Assembly (NCBI RefSeq): GCF_014323705.1
Contig: NZ_JABVEC010000001.1
Location: 496,001-560,000, forward strand
Source of the DNA: Actinomadura alba
Lineage (GTDB): Bacteria; Actinomycetota; Actinomycetes; Streptosporangiales; Streptosporangiaceae
Direction: 5' to 3'
Length of the DNA stretch: 64,000 bases
In this document: positions 58,083 through 64,000 of the stretch, piece by piece
How positions within the stretch are numbered: position 1 is the first letter of the stretch
Layout of the letters: every line of letters starts with the position of its first letter
Made by a program: the position numbers and the translations under genes
Notes under the pieces: generated by a model
What the model was told of the DNA's origin: nothing
Seen by the model: the letters and a program-made list of their open reading frames with translations, nothing else
Database searches by the model: none

Positions 58083-59394
58083 CCCCGCCTCGGCGGCCCC
58101 GGCGCGGGTCGCCGCCGATCTGGCCGATCCGCTGTTCCGCAACGCCTACGCCCTGATGGCCAACGGCGGGATCACCGGCCTGCTGGGGCTCGGCTACTGG
58201 TTCCTCGCCGCCCGCCACTACGACCCCGCCGACGTCGGCCGGAACTGGGCGGTCATCCAGGCCGTCATGTTCGTCGGCGGCCTGACCGCGCTGAACTTCA
58301 TGCTGATCCGGTTCATTCCGCAGACCGGCCGCCGCACCGGGGCGTTCGTCGCCGCCAGCTACGTCATCGGCTCCGGCGCCGCCGTCGTCATCGCACTCGG
58401 CTTCCTGCTCACACTCCACTGGTGGGGGCCCTCATTCGCCCACCTGCACGGCGTCGGAGCGGGGTTGTGGTTCCTCGCGATGGCGTTCGCGTGGAATATC
58501 TTCACCCAGCAGGACGCGGTCTTCACCGGGCTGCGGCAGGCGCACTGGGTACCGATCGAGAACACCGTCTTCGGCGTGGCGAAGGCGGTGCTGCTGGTGG
58601 CCTTCGCGGCAGCACTGCCGCGTGATGGCGTGGGGCTCTCCTGGATGCTCCCGGTGATGGTGTCGCTGGTCCCGGTGAACCTCTTCATCTTCGGCCGGCT
58701 CATCCCGGCCCATGCCCGCGAGACCGGAGGGCGGCGGCCGCCTCCCAAGGGCGCCGAGATCGCGCATTACGTCGGCGGCGACTACCTGGGCGGGCTGTTC
58801 TCCCATGCGACGATCAATCTCATCCCGGTCGTCGTCGCGGCCAGGATCGACCCGCACACCAACGCCTACTTCACGATGGCGTGGGTGCTCGGCATGATGC
58901 TGAACCTGCTGTCGATCACCATGGCGATGTCGCTCACCGTCGAGGGCGCCTTCGACGGCACCCGGTTCGCGGTGAAGGTACGGGCGGCCCTGCGGCGCAC
59001 GGTCATGCTGCTGATCCCCGCGTCGGTGCTGACGGTGCTGCTCTGCCCGTTCGCCCTGAAGGTGTTCGGGCCCGGCTATGCCGCCCAGGGCGCGCCGCTG
59101 CTGCAGTTGCTGGCCGCCGCCACGCTGCCGAAAGCGATCATCGAGCTGTACCTCGGCGTCCTGCGGGTACGGTCGCGCACTCGCGCGATTGCGGTCATCC
59201 AAGGGGCCCGCCTCACCGGCACGCTCGCGGTGGTGCTCATGGTGCCCACCGAGTCGGTCCTCATCGGCACGGGCGTGGGCGTGCTGCTCGTGCACGTCGT
59301 CATCGCCATCGCCGTCTACCCCGCCCTGCGCCGCGCCGCCGCCGAGGGCGACGAACCCGTGGCGAACGGTCCAAGGAGAGCCGCCCCTTGCTGA
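58075..59394 (+). CDS. Polysaccharide flippase (Wzx/MATE-like)
   Basis: A 439-aa protein with about 12-14 membrane helices of the oligosaccharide-flippase superfamily. Helix 1 region is NAYALMANGGITGLLGLGYWFLAARHY, with the family pattern DPADVGRNWAVIQ after it. It should move lipid-linked repeat units across the membrane. The ATG at 58075 overlaps the deacetylase gene by 8 bases. A long in-frame upstream ORF (from 57985) is an alternative reading of the deacetylase and is not used. Confidence 0.88.
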   Translation: MSDPASAAPARVAADLADPLFRNAYALMANGGITGLLGLGYWFLAARHYDPADVGRNWAVIQAVMFVGGLTALNFMLIRFIPQTGRRTGAFVAASYVIGSGAAVVIALGFLLTLHWWGPSFAHLHGVGAGLWFLAMAFAWNIFTQQDAVFTGLRQAHWVPIENTVFGVAKAVLLVAFAAALPRDGVGLSWMLPVMVSLVPVNLFIFGRLIPAHARETGGRRPPPKGAEIAHYVGGDYLGGLFSHATINLIPVVVAARIDPHTNAYFTMAWVLGMMLNLLSITMAMSLTVEGAFDGTRFAVKVRAALRRTVMLLIPASVLTVLLCPFALKVFGPGYAAQGAPLLQLLAAATLPKAIIELYLGVLRVRSRTRAIAVIQGARLTGTLAVVLMVPTESVLIGTGVGVLLVHVVIAIAVYPALRRAAAEGDEPVANGPRRAAPC

Positions 59395-59396
59395 CG

Positions 59397-61724
59397 ATGC
59401 CCCGCGGACCGTGGCGGACGGAGACGCACACGACCGGACCCCTCACCGCGGGCACGGGGTCCACGGCGACGATCACCACCGCACGACCGGTCAACACGAC
59501 CCGGCGGTCGGCCGGGCGGCGGGGTGCCCGGCAAGGGAAGACCCGGCGACCGGTGTCCCAATCGACCGGCGTGCGCGGGCGGGTCCGTCTCGACGCGGCG
59601 GTCGTGGTCTGGGCCGTGTTCGTGATCGGGCTCGCGCTGTTCTGGCTGCCGCTGCGCGGGGTCGAGCTCGACGCCATGAGCGGCTACGGACTGATCTCGG
59701 TGCTGCCGGTGCCGACCTTGGCGGGCGCCGCGGTGCTCACCGCCGGTTTCCTGATCACGCTGGGGCTGAGCCGGCCGCACCGGGCGCTGCTGACCGTACA
59801 GCTGCTCTGCACGGCCGTCTCGCTGCACGCGCTGGCCCAGGCGCTGGAGCCGCTCGCGCGCTTCCCGACCGCCTGGCAGCACGCGGGGTTCATCGAGTAC
59901 ATCACGCGCACGCACGGCGTCGACACGCTGCTCGACGCGCGCTTCAACTGGCCGGGTTTCTTCGCCCTCATCGGCTTCGGGACCAGGGCGGCCGGGCTGG
60001 ACGATCTGGAACCGGTGCTGCACTGGGCGCCGGTGCTCACCAATCTGCTCTACCTCGGCCCCTTCGCGCTGATCCTGCGGACCCTGCGGGCCACCTGGCG
60101 GGCCAAGTGGTTCGCCGCCTGGCTGTTCCCGGTGGCGAACTGGGTCGGCCAGGACTACCTGTCCCCGCAGGCCTTCGGTTACCTGCTGTACCTGTGCTGG
60201 GTCGCGATCCTGGTGAACTGGTTCCAGCCGGCCCCGGCCACCGTCCGCGCGGAGGGCCGGCGCCGCAGCCCGGGGGCGCGCCGCACCGGGCGGTTCTGGC
60301 GTGCCTACGACTGGACGTTCGGCCCGATGGAGCCCGGTGAGCTGCGGCGACCGCCCATTGACACCAGAGACCGCTCGGTCCTGTTCCTGTTGCTGGTGGC
60401 GCTCATCGTGGTGGCGACCGCCTCCCACCAGCTGACCCCGTTCCTCATGATCGCGACGGCCGCGGGGCTGGTGGTGACCCGCCGCTGCACCCTTCGCGGG
60501 CTGCCCCTGCTCGGCTCGGTCATCTTCGTGGCGTGGCTCAGCTTCATGACCCGCGGCTACTGGGCGGGACACCTGGGCGATGTCTTCGGCGGCGTGGGCC
60601 GGCTCGGGACCAACCTGTCCGCCAGCGTCGGCGACCGCATCACGCGGGGCAGCCCGCAGCTCGCCAGGGTGCAGTCCGCCCGGATCGCGCTGGCGGTGCT
60701 GGTCTCGTCGCTGGCCCTGCTGGGCCTGCTGCGGCGGCGCACCCGCCGGACCGGCGACCGCGTCGCCCTCGTGCTGCTGCTCGCGCCGCTCGCCTCGTTC
60801 GGCCTGCAGAGCTACGGCGGCGAGATCGCCCTGCGCACCTACTTCTTCATGCTGCCCGGCGCCTGTGTGCTCGTGTCGTACCTCTTCTTTCCCGCGCGGA
60901 CCGTCGACCCGGCACTCGACCCGGCGCCGGCCCCGGACACAGAGCCGGTCGTCGTACAGGCGGCCCGGCGGCGGCCCCGGCGGCGTCGGCTTCGCGACAC
61001 GGTCCCGGTCTTCGCGGCGGCCGTGCTGGCGCTCGCGCTGGTCTTCGGATTCGTGCTCGTACGGTTCGGCAACGAGCGGTTCGAGCGGGTCCGGGCGGGC
61101 GAGGTGAAGGCGTTCGAGGTGATGCTGGAACGGCGGCCCAAGGGGGCGATCGACGTCGTCTGGCTCACCGCCGAGGACACCACCGCCAGCGGCTTCCCGG
61201 TCATGCCGTGGAGCCATCACGGCTATGAGCGCTTCGAATATCCGGAGCTGCACACGGCGCGCGACACGGCGGGCGACGTCGAGGCGATCACGGCTCGGCT
61301 GCGCGAGCAGGGCCAGACCGGGTTCTTCGTGACCACCCGGGGTCACGAGGCGTACCTGAACCTCAGCAGCGGTCTGCCGGTCTCCTACAGCGCCCGCCTG
61401 CGCGAGGCCCTGTCGCGCTCGGGCGACCTCCAGGTCGTCTTCGCCGACCGTGACGCCGCCGTGTTCGCGCTGCGGTCACCGCCACCGCAACCGGATCCGG
61501 CGCTTCGGCGGCCGGCGCGGCTGAGCATCGGCCTGACGCCCTGGACGCCCGCCGGCGTCGTCTACCTCCCCGTGCTGCTGGGCGTGCTGATGGCGCGGGA
61601 ACTGCGACGCCTGCGCACCCCGCCCGGCAGGCGCGGCGGCCTGCGGCCCTACACGATGCTGGTGATCCCGCTGCTGGCCGGCCTGATCGCCGTCATCGCC
61701 GAACGGTTCGTGATGCTGAACTGA
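59397..61724 (+). CDS. Large multi-pass membrane protein of the polysaccharide locus
   Basis: A 775-aa protein. A basic, Thr/Arg-rich N-terminus (about 60 residues) is followed by about ten membrane helices, an extracytoplasmic domain (about 560-690) and two terminal helices. Conserved-looking stretches are DARFNWPGFFALIGF and NWVGQDYLSPQAFGYLLYL; the arrangement resembles GT-C glycosyltransferases or Wzy polymerases. I do not recognise a named family. By position it is the best candidate for the polymerase or GT-C enzyme of the locus. The start is the ATG at 59397; a TTG at 59388 is better spaced from the AAGGAG and would add three residues. Confidence 0.75.
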   Translation: MPRGPWRTETHTTGPLTAGTGSTATITTARPVNTTRRSAGRRGARQGKTRRPVSQSTGVRGRVRLDAAVVVWAVFVIGLALFWLPLRGVELDAMSGYGLISVLPVPTLAGAAVLTAGFLITLGLSRPHRALLTVQLLCTAVSLHALAQALEPLARFPTAWQHAGFIEYITRTHGVDTLLDARFNWPGFFALIGFGTRAAGLDDLEPVLHWAPVLTNLLYLGPFALILRTLRATWRAKWFAAWLFPVANWVGQDYLSPQAFGYLLYLCWVAILVNWFQPAPATVRAEGRRRSPGARRTGRFWRAYDWTFGPMEPGELRRPPIDTRDRSVLFLLLVALIVVATASHQLTPFLMIATAAGLVVTRRCTLRGLPLLGSVIFVAWLSFMTRGYWAGHLGDVFGGVGRLGTNLSASVGDRITRGSPQLARVQSARIALAVLVSSLALLGLLRRRTRRTGDRVALVLLLAPLASFGLQSYGGEIALRTYFFMLPGACVLVSYLFFPARTVDPALDPAPAPDTEPVVVQAARRRPRRRRLRDTVPVFAAAVLALALVFGFVLVRFGNERFERVRAGEVKAFEVMLERRPKGAIDVVWLTAEDTTASGFPVMPWSHHGYERFEYPELHTARDTAGDVEAITARLREQGQTGFFVTTRGHEAYLNLSSGLPVSYSARLREALSRSGDLQVVFADRDAAVFALRSPPPQPDPALRRPARLSIGLTPWTPAGVVYLPVLLGVLMARELRRLRTPPGRRGGLRPYTMLVIPLLAGLIAVIAERFVMLN

Positions 61725-61826
61725 CCTGGCTCGGCCCGACCTCGCGACCTTGCCGAATTCGGACCTTGCCGACCTCGTGACCTGCCCACTTTGGACCTTA
61801 CCGACTTTGGACCGTGCGACCTGGGG
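61723..61826 (+). repeat. Degenerate 15-17-bp repeats (GACCTTGCCGAnTTnG)
   Basis: About six imperfect units, each beginning GACC and spaced 15-17 bp, fill the gap between the large membrane protein and the small one. Examples are GACCTTGCCGAATTCG and GACCTTACCGACTTTG. The first overlaps the stop codon of the upstream gene. They are DNA-level repeats, with no matching protein periodicity in the called genes. Confidence 0.65.
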
Positions 61827-61833
61827 AGCCGAC

Positions 61834-62070
61834 ATGGCCGTACTCGTGTTGCTGTTGCTCGTCGTACCGCCGGCGATCGGGGTCGCGGCGCTGCTGCCCG
61901 GGCTGGATCCGGCCGGGCGGGCCGTCGCCTCCGCGGCGGGCGCACTCGTCGTCGTCGCCCTCGTGGCCGAGATCATGCTGGTGACCTCGCTGTGGTCGCC
62001 GGGCGGCGGGCTGGCCGCCGTCGCGGTGATCTCGGCCGTGCTGCTGGGCCTCTCCCGGATCCGGCGCTGA
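61834..62070 (+). CDS. Small membrane protein, 78 aa
   Basis: A protein made almost entirely of two to three hydrophobic segments (MAVLVLLLLVVPPAIGVAAL, RAVASAAGALVVVALVAEIM and GLAAVAVISAVLLGL) with a basic C-terminus SRIRR. GGGGAG precedes the ATG at 61834 at good spacing. It is the last gene on the plus strand of the locus and ends 14 bp from the convergent P450. It could be an accessory subunit of the upstream membrane protein. I do not recognise the family. Confidence 0.65.
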   Translation: MAVLVLLLLVVPPAIGVAALLPGLDPAGRAVASAAGALVVVALVAEIMLVTSLWSPGGGLAAVAVISAVLLGLSRIRR

Positions 62071-62084
62071 CGCCGGGCCGCCGG

Positions 62085-63347
62085 TCAGGCCCGCAACGTG
62101 AACGGCTGGTGCCTGATCCCGTTGTCGAAGTTGGAGAGCAGGTACTCGGGCTCGCCTGCTGCGGCGATGCCGGGGAACCTCTCGAAGAGCTCCCGGAACA
62201 TCACCTTCAGTTCCATCCTCGCCAGGTGCGAGCCGAGGCACAGGTGCGGACCCGGCCCGCCGAAGCCGACGTGCGGGTTGGGCGACCTGGTGATGTCGAA
62301 GCGGTCCGGGTCCTGGAACACCGCCTCGTCCCGGTTGGCCGAGAGATAGAAGAGCACGACCTTGTCGCCCGGCGCGAACGTATGCCCGGCGAGTTCGTGC
62401 TCCCGCGTGAGCGTCCGGCGGAACTGAATGATCGGCGAGGAACACCGGATGATCTCCTCGATCGCACCGGCGCAGTGGCCCTCGTAGTCCGACAGCAGCA
62501 GCTCCCGCTGGGCGGGATTGTCGGTGAGCAGCTTCAGGCCGTGCGCGAGCGCGTTGCGGGTGGTCTCGTTGCCGGCCACGAGCAGCAGGTCGAAGAACGA
62601 CCCCAGCTCCCGGACCGACAGTGCCTCGCCATCGACGTTGGCGGTCACCAGCGCCGACACCAGGTCGTCGGCCGGCTCGCGCAGCCGCTGCCGGCCGAGC
62701 CGCGCGACCAGCCGGTGCAGCCCGCCGATGGCGGCCAGGTTCCCGCCGAGCAGCCGCAGCGTGCGGGCGCTCGCCAGGGAGCCGCGCACCCCGGAGTACT
62801 CCGTCATGGCGTCGACGTGCCCCAGCACACGGGCACGCAGGTGCTCCGGCACTCCCATCATCGTGCAGATGACGTGGATGGGCAGCCGGGCGGCCACCTG
62901 CGCCACGAAGTCGTGCGCGCCGTGCGCGCCGAGGTCGCCCGCGATGCGCGCGGCGGCCGCCTCGATGTCGTCGCGCAGCCGCCCGAGCATCTTGGGGCTG
63001 AACGCGCGGGAGACGATCCGGCGTAGCCGTGCGTGCCGCGGATCGTCCATGTTCACCATGGGCGTGCCGAGGAGCAGGGAGAGCCAGGGCGGCGGCTCCG
63101 GCGACGTGGCGGCGGGCTCGCTGCTGAAGACCTTCGGCTGCCGGCTGGCCGCCACGACGTCCGCGTGCCGTACGAGCGCGTGGAAGCCGTATCCGGCCCG
63201 GACCAGCGGCACCCGGGGTTCCGGGAAGAAGACCGGCCGGTCGAGGGCCCTCAGCCGGGCGAACGCGGCGAGCCGGTCGGCCGGCGGGCGGGCCCAGAAG
63301 TCCATGCTGACCAGGTCGATGTCGGCGACCGCCGAGTCGAGGGCCAC
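62085..63347 (-). CDS. Cytochrome P450
   Basis: A 420-aa soluble bacterial P450. The I-helix oxygen motif is AGNETT (258-263), the K-helix ExxR is at 298-301 (EEIIR), and the heme loop is FGGPGPHLCLG with ligand Cys370. The N-terminal PPADRLAAFARLRALDRPVFF and the heme region resemble CYP124/125/142-like families that oxidise sterols or branched lipids, but a firm subfamily is not possible. The GTG at 63347 has GGAG upstream. It starts 8 bp after the stop of the glycosidase-like gene, so these two form a minus-strand operon that converges on the polysaccharide locus. Redox partners are not encoded nearby. Confidence 0.93.
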   Translation of the reverse strand: MALDSAVADIDLVSMDFWARPPADRLAAFARLRALDRPVFFPEPRVPLVRAGYGFHALVRHADVVAASRQPKVFSSEPAATSPEPPPWLSLLLGTPMVNMDDPRHARLRRIVSRAFSPKMLGRLRDDIEAAAARIAGDLGAHGAHDFVAQVAARLPIHVICTMMGVPEHLRARVLGHVDAMTEYSGVRGSLASARTLRLLGGNLAAIGGLHRLVARLGRQRLREPADDLVSALVTANVDGEALSVRELGSFFDLLLVAGNETTRNALAHGLKLLTDNPAQRELLLSDYEGHCAGAIEEIIRCSSPIIQFRRTLTREHELAGHTFAPGDKVVLFYLSANRDEAVFQDPDRFDITRSPNPHVGFGGPGPHLCLGSHLARMELKVMFRELFERFPGIAAAGEPEYLLSNFDNGIRHQPFTLRA

Positions 63348-63355
63348 GGCCTCTC

Positions 63356-64000
63356 CTACCGGTCGACCCAGCGGACCTTGTATCCGCCGAGCCGTATTCG
63401 CTTGCCGTCGATCGTCGCCGTCGTGGGCTCATCCCGGGTGTTGACGACGACCATGTGCCGCTTCTGCGCGAGCACGCGTACGGACGACGGCGTCGGGCCG
63501 ACGTCCACCAGCTTGGTGCCCGGCGGGAACCACTGGGCGAACCTCTGCAGCATGCCGAGGGAGGGGCTCACCGTGCTTCCGTGACCGGGGGACCACAGGC
63601 AGCCCGCGCAGTTCCCCGGCGACCCGCGCTGCGGGTTCCAGTAAAGGGCCGTGGCGGCGCCGCTGCGCGCGAACTCCATCATGGCGGCCGTGTTCACGGC
63701 GTCCCACCGCCGCTCCGGCCACGTGGTGTGCTCGGGCGCGACGTACCATTCCGCCCACCACACCGGAAGCCCCTGCCCTCGGCCGCGGAGCCAGCGTGTG
63801 ACGGCCGAGAACTTGCCCAGCGCGGTGAACTCGTCCGTCCGGAGCCCGCGGTCCTCCGACACCGTGGACCCGTCCACGACGACGAAGTCGGCGCCCTTCT
63901 TGTGCTTCAGCCAGTAGTCGACCGCGTTGAGCGCCCGCTGGTCGACGCTGCCCCATGGTCCGCGCACGGCCGAGGGCGGGCCCTGCCACTCCGGTGAGTA
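63356..64000 (-). CDS. Glycoside hydrolase-like protein, partial (C-terminal part)
   Basis: The frame is open to the right edge, so only the last 214 residues are visible. The part seen looks like the end of a TIM-barrel glycosidase (WWAEWYVAPEH, with a Glu in the position expected for a nucleophile on a late strand, and TALYWNPQRGSPGNCAGCLW). A small beta domain (HMVVVNTRDEPTTATIDGKRIRL) follows, ending in VRWVDR. GH39- or GH5-like families have this layout, but the catalytic domain is incomplete. Two cysteines (NCAGC) suggest an exported protein. It lies just upstream of the P450 in the same operon and could act on the polysaccharide made by the convergent locus. Confidence 0.6.
   Translation of the reverse strand, partial: YSPEWQGPPSAVRGPWGSVDQRALNAVDYWLKHKKGADFVVVDGSTVSEDRGLRTDEFTALGKFSAVTRWLRGRGQGLPVWWAEWYVAPEHTTWPERRWDAVNTAAMMEFARSGAATALYWNPQRGSPGNCAGCLWSPGHGSTVSPSLGMLQRFAQWFPPGTKLVDVGPTPSSVRVLAQKRHMVVVNTRDEPTTATIDGKRIRLGGYKVRWVDR

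Noticed and set aside
59316..61346. A 676-codon minus-strand frame opposite the large membrane protein
   Set aside because: Gln/Arg/His-rich shadow; the plus frame has clear membrane helices and is linked to its neighbours.

Overview
This window is high-GC DNA from a member of the Actinomycetota. Coding regions have strongly GC-biased third positions, genes are linked by ATGA, GTGA or TTGA overlaps, and GTG and TTG starts are common. The gene content fits a filamentous, sporulating actinomycete: GatCAB, LigA and IlvBNC-SerA in the order seen around Streptomyces ligA/ilvB, membrane GGDEF-EAL proteins, GlgE-type glucan metabolism, PknB-like kinases and a cytochrome P450. I would guess Streptosporangiales, but the exact taxon cannot be fixed from sequence reading alone. 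There is no sign of a prophage, insertion sequence, CRISPR array, rRNA or tRNA.

Layout. 1-0.7 kb: a partial FhuF-like 2Fe-2S reductase and a 36-residue small ORF. 1-10.5 kb: amino-acid biosynthesis (serA, ilvC, ilvN, ilvB, the last with a leader-peptide attenuator), interrupted by a PadR-controlled ABC exporter operon. 10.5-22 kb: two membrane GGDEF-EAL proteins flank a D-2-hydroxyacid dehydrogenase, a lipoprotein sugar dehydrogenase and gatCAB. 22-31.6 kb: ligA, a MetE-like protein, a DUF3558-like lipoprotein, mnmA, a DUF695 protein, a cysteine desulfurase, and a TetR regulator with an MFS transporter. 31.7-38 kb: a moxR-DUF58-transglutaminase operon and etfBA. 38.5-45.5 kb: a DM13 protein, three tandem Ser/Thr kinases, an acyl-ACP desaturase and an enoyl-CoA hydratase. 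45.6-53.9 kb: glgP, divergent from the glgE-treS-mak operon (the GlgE pathway from trehalose to alpha-glucan, without glgB). 54-64 kb: a cell-surface polysaccharide locus (two GT2 glycosyltransferases, a CelD/FemAB-like acyltransferase, a NodB-type deacetylase, a flippase, a large multi-pass protein and a small membrane protein). It faces a convergent P450 and partial glycosidase pair.

How the parts may work together. The GlgE and polysaccharide loci both build carbohydrate and lie side by side on the plus strand. The leader of the polysaccharide locus carries a TnAC-N5-GTnA palindrome of the BldD type, two hairpins and an overlapping 28-codon ORF with a strong ribosome-binding site. BldD is a c-di-GMP-dependent repressor, and the window encodes two c-di-GMP enzymes, so a c-di-GMP-linked surface-polysaccharide switch is the most attractive hypothesis here. 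It is inference only. Other notable items are a kinase whose activation segment lacks the GTPGYLAPE block, a C-terminal membrane module shared by two kinases, a glycosyltransferase that appears to start at CTG, and a fresh 41-bp gene-junction duplication that creates a 14-codon mini-ORF.

Most start sites were chosen from Shine-Dalgarno spacing, overlap with the upstream stop codon, and where the conserved domain begins. No similarity search could be run.
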